Source of the DNA: a virus
DNA: 56,781 bases
Direction: 5' to 3' (one strand)
Virus record (IMG/VR): IMGVR_UViG_3300030380_000823
Span: 1 to 56,781 of that record
In this document: positions 39,123 through 47,790 of the stretch, piece after piece
Numbering within the stretch: the stretch's first letter is position 1
Layout: each line of letters opens with the position of its first letter
Program-made: the position numbers and the translations under genes
The notes under the pieces: generated by a model
The model's database searches: none
Told to the model about the DNA's origin: nothing
What the model saw: the letters and a program-made list of their open reading frames with translations, nothing else

Positions 39123-39147
39123 TTTTGTGTATAAATCATACACAAAA
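39123..39147. promoter_or_regulatory. Palindrome P5, TTTTGTGTAT-AAATC-ATACACAAAA
   Basis: Ten-bp arms, the longest of the five copies, in the divergent region upstream of the leftward promoter at 39061. Contains the DnaA-box-like TGTGTATAA. Because here the palindrome is upstream of the promoter and at P1/P3 it is downstream, a DNA-level binding site explains the set better than an RNA hairpin alone. Confidence 0.75.
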
Positions 39148-39431
39148 CCGGCAAATCTGACCCCACCGCCCCCCGACCCCCGCGCACTGCTAGCAGCTAC
39201 GCACGGCGCATGTATTACTAATTCGCTCAAATAATCACTATCACCACGAGTTTGCACATCATTTTGTATTTTCTGGTAGTATCTGATGGTTTTTTGAGGC
39301 CGTTCCCTACTAATCCCCACACAGGAAACCCCCCACCCCAAAAATAAAAGTCTCCCCGAAAAAAATTTTTGCTATATCTGGTGGTTTTTGATGTATATTC
39401 GCGGCAACGACTTACAGTCTGCGTACAATTT
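39148..39431. promoter_or_regulatory. Divergent intergenic region, right half (late-arm leader)
   Basis: About 280 nt without a credible gene. Contains two C-run clusters (39161-39182 and 39329-39356), whose complementary strand has four or more G-runs in the first case. Also contains the related words TATCTGATGGTTTTTT (about 39285) and TATCTGGTGGTTTTTG (39375-39390). A rightward promoter is expected here. TTGCTA (39369) and TATATT (39394) are candidates, but their 19-nt spacing is poor, so I do not call a box. Confidence 0.4.
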
Positions 39432-40082
39432 ATGACTCTATTTATAGAACCTGAGATCGGTGTGCCGCTGACAGATGACACGCCGAATATAGATCTGAAG
39501 GAACGCGCCGAAGCAGCGTGCAATACTGCGCTGAAACTGGCAGAGCATGGATTAGATTTGGAACCAACAGCCGAAGATGAAGATGTAGCGGCAAAGCTCG
39601 CTATGTCTTATGCCGACGACCCCGAAAAGACTTCTCGCAAGGTCACCGCGAAGAAGGCGGCTACCCTCACACCCGCTTCTATGGTTCTGACAAACAACAT
39701 ACTGCAAGAGTTTGGACATTCGGTTGCAGAGAGTGCGACTCAGATCCGGCATCTAGTTACCAACAAACTTCTTTTAGAGTCCGAGAACGACGATCCGCGC
39801 ATTCGCATACGGGCTTTGGAACTTCTAGGTAAGATCTCAGACGTAGGACTGTTCGCAGAGAAGTCAGAGGTGACCATAACGCACCAGTCCACGGATGATC
39901 TGCGTGACAAGTTACGTGGTAAGTTGGAGAAGCTGGTACAGCCTGTAGACGACATAGCAGAGGGCGACTACGAAGACGTAGTGCTGGACGGCGAAGTGCT
40001 AGACCTCAAGAAAGAGCTTGGTCTGGACGACGTTGAAGCGGCTGCGAACGAGGTAGCGCAGGACGAGGACTACGATGGTTGA
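39432..40082 (+). CDS. Terminase small subunit (putative), 216 aa
   Basis: The start is ATG at 39432 (MTLFIEPEIGVPLTDDTP); the longer frame from 39369 begins within the leader. Helical protein with TPASMVLTNNILQEFGHSVAE, IRIRALELLGKISDVGLFAE and a C-terminal LRDKLRGKLEKL plus an acidic tail. Assignment rests on its place directly before (8-base overlap) the large terminase and on the LELLGKxxxVGLF and DLRDKL patterns common in small terminases. It would recognise the packaging site and regulate the motor. Confidence 0.68.
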   Translation: MTLFIEPEIGVPLTDDTPNIDLKERAEAACNTALKLAEHGLDLEPTAEDEDVAAKLAMSYADDPEKTSRKVTAKKAATLTPASMVLTNNILQEFGHSVAESATQIRHLVTNKLLLESENDDPRIRIRALELLGKISDVGLFAEKSEVTITHQSTDDLRDKLRGKLEKLVQPVDDIAEGDYEDVVLDGEVLDLKKELGLDDVEAAANEVAQDEDYDG

Positions 40083-41628
40083 GGCCGTTCCCAGTTTTAC
40101 TGAGGAAGAAGTACAGCAGATGCTGGACAACCTCGACGCCTTTTCAGATGAGGAGGTTGTGGAGATAAATCGCATCGTGGATGAGCTGGAAGTACGCAAA
40201 ACGAACGAGGCGGCGTACGACGACCTCATAGAGTTCTGCAAACGGATGCAGCCAGACTACATTGTGGGCAAACATCACCGGATCTTGGCGGATATGTTGA
40301 TGGCTATTGAGGCGGGTAACAAGGATCGCATCTGTGTGAACATCCCACCGCGCCACGGCAAGTCCCAACTTGTCTCTATCTTCTTTCCAGCGTGGTTTTT
40401 GGGGCGGAATCCGAACAAAAAGGTGATGATGGTGTCGCATACCACTGACTTGGCAGTGGATTTTGGTCGAAAAGTGCGGAATCTCATCTCTACAGACGAC
40501 TATCAGGCCATATTTTCTACTGTACAGCTCGCCAGCGACTCAAAATCAGCCGGTAGATGGAACACAAACTCCGGTGGCGAGTATTATGCGTGCGGTATTG
40601 GCTCTGCACTGGCTGGTCGTGGTGCAGATCTGCTGTTGGTGGACGACCCACACTCGGAACAGGACGTAATTAACGGCAACTTCACGGTATTTGAGAAGGC
40701 ATACGAGTGGTTTACCTTCGGTGCGCGTACTCGTCTAATGCCGGGAGGCCGTGTGGCGATAATCCAGACCCGATGGCACCAAGATGACCTGACTGGGCGC
40801 GTTATACGCGACATGACGCAGAATGACAGGGCGGATGAGTACGAGGTGGTCGAATTCCCTGCCATACTGGAGATTGAAGACGAGGACACGGAAGAGATTG
40901 TCGAGAAACCGCTGTGGCCTGAGTTCTTTGACCTAGAGGCGCTGCTGCGGACTAAGGCGTCGATGCCTACATTCCAGTGGAACGCGCAGTATCAGCAGAC
41001 ACCCACGGCAGAAGAGGCCGCGCTGGTCAAGCGCGAGTGGTGGCAGATCTGGGAGCAGGACAGCCCGCCGTCATGTGAGTATATAATTATGTCGCTGGAC
41101 GCAGCGGCAGAGAAACACAACCGTGCGGACTACACGGCGCTGACTACATGGGGTGTGTTCCTCAACGAAGAGTACGACAACTATCACATCATCCTGCTGA
41201 ACAGTATAAAGAAGCGGTTGGAGTTCCCAGAGCTGAAGGACTTGGCGCTGGAGGAGTACACTGAGTGGGAACCCGATGCGTTCATTGTAGAGAAGAAGTC
41301 ATCAGGTACGGCGCTGTATCAGGAGATGAGGCGTATGGGACTGCCTGTCTCAGAGTACACGCCTCACAGGGGATCAGGTGATAAGTTAGCGCGTCTTAAC
41401 TCAGTATCTGATATTGTAGCGTCTGGTTTGGTGTGGGTACCTCCCACACGGTGGGCAGAAGAGGTAGTTGAAGAGATTGCTGGATTTCCGTTTATGAGCC
41501 ATGATGACTTGGTTGACTCAACAGTCATGGCTCTTATGCGTTTCAGGCAGGGCGGATTCATACGACTGCCAACAGATGAGCCGGAAGAACCAAGATACTT
41601 TAAGTCGCGGCGGGGCGGCTTCTACTAG
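40075..41628 (+). CDS. Terminase large subunit, 517 aa
   Basis: The packaging motor and nuclease. ATPase motifs: Walker A NIPPRHGKSQLVS, Walker B DLLLVDDPHSEQD, coupling motif IIQTRWHQDD. The C-terminal RNase-H-like nuclease begins with the catalytic Asp in IIMSLDAAAEKHNRADYTAL, then FIVEKKSSGTALYQEM (Glu) and MSHDDLVDSTVMAL (Asp pair). Starts inside the small terminase gene (overlap 8 bases) and is followed by the portal 9 bases later. Confidence 0.93.
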   Translation: MVEAVPSFTEEEVQQMLDNLDAFSDEEVVEINRIVDELEVRKTNEAAYDDLIEFCKRMQPDYIVGKHHRILADMLMAIEAGNKDRICVNIPPRHGKSQLVSIFFPAWFLGRNPNKKVMMVSHTTDLAVDFGRKVRNLISTDDYQAIFSTVQLASDSKSAGRWNTNSGGEYYACGIGSALAGRGADLLLVDDPHSEQDVINGNFTVFEKAYEWFTFGARTRLMPGGRVAIIQTRWHQDDLTGRVIRDMTQNDRADEYEVVEFPAILEIEDEDTEEIVEKPLWPEFFDLEALLRTKASMPTFQWNAQYQQTPTAEEAALVKREWWQIWEQDSPPSCEYIIMSLDAAAEKHNRADYTALTTWGVFLNEEYDNYHIILLNSIKKRLEFPELKDLALEEYTEWEPDAFIVEKKSSGTALYQEMRRMGLPVSEYTPHRGSGDKLARLNSVSDIVASGLVWVPPTRWAEEVVEEIAGFPFMSHDDLVDSTVMALMRFRQGGFIRLPTDEPEEPRYFKSRRGGFY

Positions 41629-41637
41629 AGACAGATT

Positions 41638-44097
41638 ATGGCTATAGAAAAAGGTTTATACGCTGCACCTGAAGGCATTGATGTAGGCGAAGAGGAAGAG
41701 GCATCACTAGAGATTGAGATTGTCGATCCAGAGATGGTGACGCTAGACGACGGCAGCGTCGAAATCACAATCATACCTGACGCTGACATGGGCGACATGA
41801 TGCCCTTCGATGCAAACTTAGCCGAAGGTATGGAAGAGTCAGACCTGAATGAGTTAGCGGATGACCTAGTAGGTTTGGTGTCAGCCGACATCGACAGCCG
41901 CAAGGACTGGGCCGATACGTTTGTTAAGGGTCTGGACGTGCTGGGCTTCAAGTACGAAGAGCGCACTGACCCGTGGGAAGGCGCGTGTGGCGTGTACTCT
42001 ACAGTCCTCGCTGAAGCTGCTATCCGTTTCCAAGCAGAAACCATGTCTGAGACGTTCCCAGCCGCTGGCCCTGTAAAGGTCAAGATCATTGGCCTAGAAG
42101 ACAAAGACAAGGAAGAGTCTGCGAAGCGCGTAAAAGCGGACATGAACTACGAACTTACCGAGCGCATGGTGGAGTACAGGCCAGAGCATGAGCGGCTTCT
42201 GTACAGCCTTGGCTTGGCTGGCAGTGCGTTCAAGAAGGTCTACTTTGACCCGAACATAGGCCGACAGGTAGCTCTATACATCCCTGCCGAAGATGTGGTT
42301 GTGCCCTACGGTGCCTCACATATTGAAACAGCAGAACGTGTTACGCACATCATGCGTAAGACAAAGAACGAGCTGAAGAAGCTACAGGTTAGTGGGTTCT
42401 ATCGTGACGTGGATCTGGGTGATCCGCAGGCGTACCACACCGACATTGAAGAGCGTAAGGCTGAAGAGGGTGGCTACTCTATTCAGGACGACAACCGCTA
42501 CTCTATATACGAGATACACGCCGATCTGGTTATTGAAGCGTCAGGTGACTCCGAAGATGGGATCGCCAAACCATACGTGGTAACGCTGGAGCGTGGCACA
42601 AACGAGGTTCTGGCAATACGCCGTAACTGGAACCCCGAAGATTCACTGACTTTGAAGCGACAGCATTTCGTGCATTATGTGTATGTGCCCGGATTTGGGT
42701 TCTATGGGCTTGGTCTTATCCACATCATAGGGGGATACGCTAAGGCTGGAACGTCGTTGATACGGCAACTGGTGGACGCAGGCACACTGTCGAATCTACC
42801 GGGGGGCTTGAAAGCCCGTGGATTACGCATCAAAGGCGACGATACGCCGATTGAGCCGGGAGAGTTCAAGGATGTAGACGTGCCGTCAGGCAGCATCCGC
42901 GACAACATCATGCCGCTCCCATACAAGGAGCCAAGCCAGACTCTGTTAGCCCTGCTGAACCAGATCACGCAGGAAGGCCGTCGTCTGGGCGCTATCAGCG
43001 ACATGAACATCTCGGACATGTCAGCCAACGCTCCGGTGGGCACTACACTGGCCCTGTTAGAGAGAACTCTCAAGCCGATGGCAGCAGTGCAGGCCCGCGT
43101 GCATTATGCCATGAAGCAGGAGTTCAAGCTCTTAAAAGGCATCATGGCGGAATATGCTTCTGAGGACTACGCATACGAGCCGATTCGCGGCGAAGTGTCT
43201 GCACGTCGATCTGACTACATGTCAGTGGATGTGATCCCAGTCAGCGATCCAAACAGCTCTACGATGGCCCAGCGCGTTGTGCAGTACCAAGCGGTATTGC
43301 AGATGGCTCAGTCAGCGCCGCAGATATATGACCTGCCGCAGCTACACAGGCAGATGATCGAAGTGTTGGGCGTTAAGAACGCCGAGAAGCTGGTACCGAC
43401 AGAAGACGATATACGTCCGACTGACCCAGTTAGTGAGAACATGAACGCTCTGAATGGTAAGCCTATGAAGGCGTTTATCTATCAAGACCACGATGCTCAC
43501 ATGGCAGCACACCAAGCGTTTCTACAAGATCCTATGGTTGCAGCGACAATCGGGCAAAACCCGCAGGCGAAGCGCATCATGGCATCTTTACAGGCTCACA
43601 TTATTGAGCACCTCGGCTTCAAGTACCGCAAGCAGATGGAAGAAAAGCTGGGCGCACCGCTACCCAACCCGAACGCCGAACTGCCAGAGGATATGGAAGT
43701 CAACTTAGCTCGCTTGATCGCTACCGCTGGGGCGCAAGTGACACAACAGAACCAGCAGCAAGCGGCCCAACAAGCTGCCCAGAAGAAGGCTCAAGACCCT
43801 GTTGTGCAGATGCAACAGGCCGAGCTACAGATCAAGCAGCAAGAAGTGCAGCGTAAGGCGGCTAAGGATCAGGCAGACGCCCAGATCGAACAGGCCAAGC
43901 TACAGCTACAAGCGCAAGAAAACATGCAGGACGCCCAGATGGATCAGGCAGAGCTTGCGCTCAAGCAGCAAGAGCTACAGATCGACGCTCAGAAGGCAGG
44001 TGTGAAAATGGCTGCGGAACGCCGCAGAGATAACGCAAAAGCAGACTTGGATTTGCTCAAGACAATAAAGGATTCCAACAACAATAGAGGCCAATAA
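41638..44097 (+). CDS. Portal protein (P22-like class), 819 aa
   Basis: A dodecameric head-tail connector by context and size. The N-terminus is acidic. Then RKDWADTFVKGLDVLGFKYE and CGVYSTVLAEAAIRFQAETM, which match portals of marine podoviruses, and LVDAGTLSNLPGGLKARGLR plus GAISDMNISDMSANAPVGTT in the wing/crown region. The C-terminal 130 residues are a Gln-rich coiled coil (QAELQIKQQEVQRKAAKDQA and related repeats), possibly the barrel extending into the head. Lies directly after the large terminase. Confidence 0.85.
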   Translation: MAIEKGLYAAPEGIDVGEEEEASLEIEIVDPEMVTLDDGSVEITIIPDADMGDMMPFDANLAEGMEESDLNELADDLVGLVSADIDSRKDWADTFVKGLDVLGFKYEERTDPWEGACGVYSTVLAEAAIRFQAETMSETFPAAGPVKVKIIGLEDKDKEESAKRVKADMNYELTERMVEYRPEHERLLYSLGLAGSAFKKVYFDPNIGRQVALYIPAEDVVVPYGASHIETAERVTHIMRKTKNELKKLQVSGFYRDVDLGDPQAYHTDIEERKAEEGGYSIQDDNRYSIYEIHADLVIEASGDSEDGIAKPYVVTLERGTNEVLAIRRNWNPEDSLTLKRQHFVHYVYVPGFGFYGLGLIHIIGGYAKAGTSLIRQLVDAGTLSNLPGGLKARGLRIKGDDTPIEPGEFKDVDVPSGSIRDNIMPLPYKEPSQTLLALLNQITQEGRRLGAISDMNISDMSANAPVGTTLALLERTLKPMAAVQARVHYAMKQEFKLLKGIMAEYASEDYAYEPIRGEVSARRSDYMSVDVIPVSDPNSSTMAQRVVQYQAVLQMAQSAPQIYDLPQLHRQMIEVLGVKNAEKLVPTEDDIRPTDPVSENMNALNGKPMKAFIYQDHDAHMAAHQAFLQDPMVAATIGQNPQAKRIMASLQAHIIEHLGFKYRKQMEEKLGAPLPNPNAELPEDMEVNLARLIATAGAQVTQQNQQQAAQQAAQKKAQDPVVQMQQAELQIKQQEVQRKAAKDQADAQIEQAKLQLQAQENMQDAQMDQAELALKQQELQIDAQKAGVKMAAERRRDNAKADLDLLKTIKDSNNNRGQ

Positions 44098-44291
44098 TGG
44101 CTAAAACCGTCTTAGACGTGCTAAAGGAACGAATCGAGTCCGATAAGGACTCTGCACTACAATTTCTCAGTGGTGGAGGGGCTAAAGACTTCTCCATGTA
44201 CAAGGAAACCACAGGTTTGATTCGAGGTCTCGAAACCTGTCTGGGCTATGTAGACGACCTCTCGCGCAATTTGGAGTATGACGATGAGTGA
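44097..44291 (+). CDS. Small protein between portal and GroES-like genes, 64 aa
   Basis: Begins MAKTVLDVLKERIESDKDSA and is mostly helical with a Gly-rich turn (SGGGAKDFSMYKETTGLIRG) and an acidic end. It is coupled to the portal (TAATG) and overlaps the next gene. Small proteins of this shape after phage portals are common (head assembly accessory proteins), but their function is not known. Confidence 0.6.
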   Translation: MAKTVLDVLKERIESDKDSALQFLSGGGAKDFSMYKETTGLIRGLETCLGYVDDLSRNLEYDDE

Positions 44292-44652
44292 AGCTGTTGA
44301 CACAGTTGAAGAGCTAGAAGCGCAACTACCTGTCCCTGTGGGGTATAGGGTGTTGATCGCGTTACCGCAGATCGAAGAAACCTTTGACGGGACTAACCTG
44401 TTAAAGACAGACACGATTAAGAATCAGGAACATATCATGTCGATTATCGGCCTAGTGGTCGATATGGGCGAAGAAGCGTACTCTGACAAAGAGCGGTTTC
44501 CTAGTGGGCCTTGGTGTAAACAAGGTGACTATGTTATGTTTCGTGCTAATTCAGGCACGAGATTCAAGGTTGGTGGATTAGAGTATCGTTTGATGAATGA
44601 TGACTCTATTGAAGCTGTTGTAGCAGACCCTGCTGGCGTAACACGAGCGTAA
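44284..44652 (+). CDS. GroES-like co-chaperonin, 122 aa
   Basis: The sequence follows GroES element by element: VPVGYRVLIALPQIEETFDG (start of the beta barrel), a mobile-loop-like Thr/Lys region, IIGLVVDMGEEAYSD, GPWCKQGDYVMFRANSGTRF and GGLEYRLMNDDSIEAVVADP (matching GroES 'D/E-DI-A-VE'). A phage GroES, like T4 gp31, would adapt host GroEL to fold the capsid protein, whose gene lies four genes downstream. Either ATG 44278 or ATG 44284 could be the start. Confidence 0.68.
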   Translation: MSEAVDTVEELEAQLPVPVGYRVLIALPQIEETFDGTNLLKTDTIKNQEHIMSIIGLVVDMGEEAYSDKERFPSGPWCKQGDYVMFRANSGTRFKVGGLEYRLMNDDSIEAVVADPAGVTRA

Positions 44653-44661
44653 GGAATAACT

Positions 44662-45702
44662 ATGCCTTTTCAAAAAGTAGAATTTGAGTTTCCAGAAGGA
44701 GACGCGGATGAAACAAAAGATACTATTGAAGTGGAAGACTCAGGCGAAGTCGAAATTGACATCTCTGGTAAAAAGACTGCGGACGACTACGCGGATACTC
44801 CAGTCGAACCTGAAGTTGAAGTTAAATCAGAACCAGATGAGCTGGAAATTGAGGTTGTGGATGATACGCCAAAGGCTGATCGTAACCGCAAGCCATCTGA
44901 GCCACCGGCTGACGTTACAGATGAAGAACTTGAAGGCTACTCTGAAAAGGTACGTAACCGGATCAAGCATTTTAGCAAGGGGTACCATGACGAACGACGT
45001 GCTAAAGAAGCCGCTTTCAGAGAAAAACAAGAGCTAGAAGCCCTCACCCAACGCTTATTGCAAGAAAATAAGACGTTAAAGGGTGATGTGGGTACAACAC
45101 GCGAGGCTTTGTTGGAACAAGCCAAACGTGTGGTTGACTCTGAGCTTAACGGAGCCAAAATAGCGTACAAGGACGCCTACGAGAGTGGTGATGCTGATAG
45201 GCTGTTAGAGGCTCAAGAGCACTTAACCACTGCCAAACTGAAGGCAGACAAACTAGATAATTTCAAATTACCTTCTTTACAAGAAGAAGAGACTGAGGTA
45301 CAAGAACCTCAACCCGCTCCAGAACGGGTGCGTGATCCGAAGGCAGAGGCATGGGTAGAAGAAAATTCTTCTTGGTTCCATGTTGATGACGAGATGACAG
45401 CATACGCTATGGGGCTGCACCAGAAATTAGTTAAGGGTGGGGTTGACCCACGCACTGATGAATACTACGAGACTATTGATGCTCGTATGCGAAAAGTATT
45501 CCCAGAGAACTTTGACGATGTGGAACTTGAGATAGAAGAGCCAGAGCCGCGAAAGCAACCGAACGTTGTCGCTCCAGCTACTAGAAGCACCTCACCAAAT
45601 AAGGTGACGCTTACTAAAACTCAGGTAGCACTTGCTAATAGACTCGGGGTACCACTAGAAGAATACGCCAGACAGGCTGCACTACAAAAGAGGAACGGAT
45701 AA
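44662..45702 (+). CDS. Scaffolding protein, 346 aa
   Basis: An acidic N-terminus (VEVKSEPDELEIEVVDDTP and similar), a central coiled coil (DERRAKEAAFREKQELEALT, QRLLQENKTLKGDV) and a C-terminus with NKVTLTKTQVALANRLGVPL. The 'V-x-L-T-x-x-Q-V-A-L-A-x-x-L-G' end is the usual coat-binding tail of podovirus scaffolds. Placement between portal and capsid genes fits. It would guide procapsid assembly and leave before packaging. Confidence 0.8.
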   Translation: MPFQKVEFEFPEGDADETKDTIEVEDSGEVEIDISGKKTADDYADTPVEPEVEVKSEPDELEIEVVDDTPKADRNRKPSEPPADVTDEELEGYSEKVRNRIKHFSKGYHDERRAKEAAFREKQELEALTQRLLQENKTLKGDVGTTREALLEQAKRVVDSELNGAKIAYKDAYESGDADRLLEAQEHLTTAKLKADKLDNFKLPSLQEEETEVQEPQPAPERVRDPKAEAWVEENSSWFHVDDEMTAYAMGLHQKLVKGGVDPRTDEYYETIDARMRKVFPENFDDVELEIEEPEPRKQPNVVAPATRSTSPNKVTLTKTQVALANRLGVPLEEYARQAALQKRNG

Positions 45703-46151
45703 TGGCTCAGAATCGAATTAACCGTGAAAACGAAGCACGGGAAACACAAGTTCGTAAACGGTCATGGCAGCGACCCGAGGTACTACCCTCACCTACGCCA
45801 GAACCGGGATATGTGTTTCATTGGGTTCGTGTAGCTATGCAGGGGCAGGTGGACGCCCCTAACGTGTCCTCGAAATTGCGCGAAGGTTGGGAGCCTGTAA
45901 AGGCTGTAGATCATCCTGAAATTGCTTTGGTAGCCGTAGAGAATGAACGCTTTGCGGAAAACGTAGTGATTGGTGGTCTGATGCTGTGTAAAGCTCCAGA
46001 GGAACTTGCGAGCGAGCGGAATGCGTATTACAACGAACAAGCTCAGTCGCAAATGAACTCCGTAGACAACAACCTTATGCGTGAGAATGATCCACGAATG
46101 CCTTTGTTTAACGAAAGAAAGACAAAGGTTACATTTGGTAACGGAACTTAA
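45702..46151 (+). CDS. Head-module protein, 149 aa
   Basis: Begins with a charged helix (INRENEARETQVRKRSWQRP), followed by a beta-rich core (YVFHWVRVAMQGQVDAPNVS, LREGWEPVKAVDHPEIAL, VVIGGLMLCKAPEELAS) and a basic C-terminal helix. Similar proteins lie between scaffold and capsid genes in marine phages and are often detected in virions; exact role unknown. Coupled to the scaffold stop by TAATG. Confidence 0.6.
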   Translation: MAQNRINRENEARETQVRKRSWQRPEVLPSPTPEPGYVFHWVRVAMQGQVDAPNVSSKLREGWEPVKAVDHPEIALVAVENERFAENVVIGGLMLCKAPEELASERNAYYNEQAQSQMNSVDNNLMRENDPRMPLFNERKTKVTFGNGT

Positions 46152-46163
46152 CAGGAGCTAAAA

Positions 46164-46757
46164 ATGGCTTATCCTACTGTAAGTGGCCCTTATGGCCTCG
46201 TTCCGGTAAAACTGCTTAGTGGCACTCCCTATGCTGGCACTGTACGCCAGTACAAAATCGCAAGTGGCTATGGCACTGCTATCTTTTACGGAGACGCTGT
46301 AAAGCTGGTTACCGGTGGTACTGTTGAACGTGATACGTTTGATGCTGCCATGACTCCAATTGGAGTCTTCATGGGTGTTTCATACACCGACCCCAACACC
46401 AATCAAAAGACCTTCCGGCAGAACTACATTGCTAGCACCGCCGCTTCTGATATTGAAGCGTACGTTTGCGATGCAACTGACGTTCTGTTCAAGGTCGCTG
46501 TAGTGTCTTCTGGTACTACTATTGGTGACTTAGCGCAAACTGATGTTGGCGCAAACGTAGCTGGTGTAGACAACACTGGTGATAGCATCAACGGTAACTC
46601 TCGTTGCGCTATCTCAGACACGTCTGCTACCACTAACACACTCCCATTCCGCATTGTTGAACTGGTTGAAGAAACCAAGAACAGCTCTGGCGGGTTCACC
46701 GAAGCCTATGTGAAGTGGAATGCAGGTCATGCGTTCGACAACGCGACTGGTATTTAA
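46164..46757 (+). CDS. Capsid decoration/minor head protein (putative), 197 aa
   Basis: Starts at ATG with AGGAGCTAAAA upstream. The sequence GPYGLVPVKLLSGTPYAGTV, FYGDAVKLVTGGTVERDTFD and GVFMGVSYTDPNTNQKTFRQ shows a beta-barrel-like small structural protein. This recognisable type regularly sits next to capsid genes in marine phages. A cementing or decoration role is inferred from location and composition. Confidence 0.6.
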   Translation: MAYPTVSGPYGLVPVKLLSGTPYAGTVRQYKIASGYGTAIFYGDAVKLVTGGTVERDTFDAAMTPIGVFMGVSYTDPNTNQKTFRQNYIASTAASDIEAYVCDATDVLFKVAVVSSGTTIGDLAQTDVGANVAGVDNTGDSINGNSRCAISDTSATTNTLPFRIVELVEETKNSSGGFTEAYVKWNAGHAFDNATGI

Positions 46758-46768
46758 GGAGTTAATCA

Positions 46769-47677
46769 ATGGCTATTTCAAGAGCACAATTGCTAAAAGA
46801 ACTCCTGCCCGGACTGAACGCTTTGTTTGGAATGGAGTATGCTAAGTATGGTGAAGAACATAAGGAGATCTTTGAATCAGAGACTTCTGACCGTTCTTTT
46901 GAAGAAGAAACCAAGTTGTCAGGCTTTTCAGCAGCCCCCGTCAAAGGCGAAGGTTCTGCTATTGAGTACGACAACGCGCAAGAAGCGTTCACTGCACGCT
47001 ATACGCACGAAACTATTGCTATGGGCTTTAGTGTTACCGAGGAAGCAATCGAAGATAACCTCTACGATTCGCTGTCAGCGCGTTACACGAAGGCACTAGC
47101 CCGTGCTATGGCGTACACGAAACAAGTAAAAGGCGCGTCCATCTTGAACAATGCGTTCGCAGCAGGCACCACTTACGGTGACGGCAAGACGCTTTGTGCG
47201 ACGGATCACCCGCTTGTTTCTGGTGGAACCAACTCAAACCGTCCTGCTACGGCTTCTGACCTTAACGAGACTTCTTTGGAAGCCGCCGTTATCCAGATCG
47301 CTGGTTGGACTGATGAGCGTGGTTTGCTGATTGCAGCACGTCCTCGTAAGCTGGTAATCCCACCCAATCTTCAGTTTGTTGCAACTCGTTTGCTTGAAAC
47401 CGAAGGTCGTGTAGGGACTGCGGATAATGACCTGAATGCGATTCGCAACAACGGTTCTATCCCAGAAGGTTACACTGTTAACCATTACCTGACCGATACG
47501 GACGCTTGGTTCTTGACCACCGACGTACCGAATGGCTTGAAGCACTTTGTTCGTACCCCGATGGCTACATCTATGGATGCAGACTTCGATACGGGCAACT
47601 CGCGCTATAAAGCCCGCGAGCGATATAGTTTTGGCGTGTCCGACCCACTTGGGATTTTCGGTTCACCCGGAGCGTAA
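46769..47677 (+). CDS. Major capsid protein (HK97-fold, Mu gpT-like), 302 aa
   Basis: The N-terminal helix AISRAQLLKELLPGLNALFG is followed by SETSDRSFEEETKLSGFSAA (E-loop-like), YTHETIAMGFSVTEEAIEDN (spine helix start), LCATDHPLVSGGT, LNETSLEAAVIQIAGWTDER, RPRKLVIPPNLQFVATRLLE and a final KARERYSFGVSDPLGIFGSP. The T-DHPL segment and the LVIPP-L strand are marks of the Mu-like capsid group. A strong ribosome binding site (AAGGAG) lies upstream and a terminator directly downstream, as expected for the most expressed gene. Confidence 0.88.
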   Translation: MAISRAQLLKELLPGLNALFGMEYAKYGEEHKEIFESETSDRSFEEETKLSGFSAAPVKGEGSAIEYDNAQEAFTARYTHETIAMGFSVTEEAIEDNLYDSLSARYTKALARAMAYTKQVKGASILNNAFAAGTTYGDGKTLCATDHPLVSGGTNSNRPATASDLNETSLEAAVIQIAGWTDERGLLIAARPRKLVIPPNLQFVATRLLETEGRVGTADNDLNAIRNNGSIPEGYTVNHYLTDTDAWFLTTDVPNGLKHFVRTPMATSMDADFDTGNSRYKARERYSFGVSDPLGIFGSPGA

Positions 47678-47690
47678 AACGCTGCATGAG

Positions 47691-47721
47691 AAGGGGCACA
47701 TTGTTGCCCCTTTTCTTTTTC
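47691..47721 (+). terminator. Rho-independent terminator after the capsid gene
   Basis: AAGGGGCA (47691-47698) pairs with TGCCCCTT (47705-47712) around a 6-nt loop, followed by TTCTTTTTC. It lies 13 nt after the capsid stop codon. It probably limits read-through so that the upstream head genes and capsid are made in excess of downstream genes. Confidence 0.88.
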
Positions 47722-47732
47722 TACTGTATAAG
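47704..47732 (+). promoter_or_regulatory. Possible promoter overlapping the capsid terminator
   Basis: TTGCCC, a 17-nt spacer and TATAAG can be read across the terminator tail. It would restart transcription into the gene at 47791. The -35 match is moderate (4 of 6) and the T-rich spacer makes chance likely. Confidence 0.3.
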
Positions 47733-47790
47733 TAGATTATCCCTGACAGGCGCATACCGTGCCTGACATAACCCAAGACAGGAGATACAC

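Noticed and set aside
40075-41628. Possible intron or intein in the terminase
   Set aside because: All motifs are contiguous and in order; length is normal for the family.
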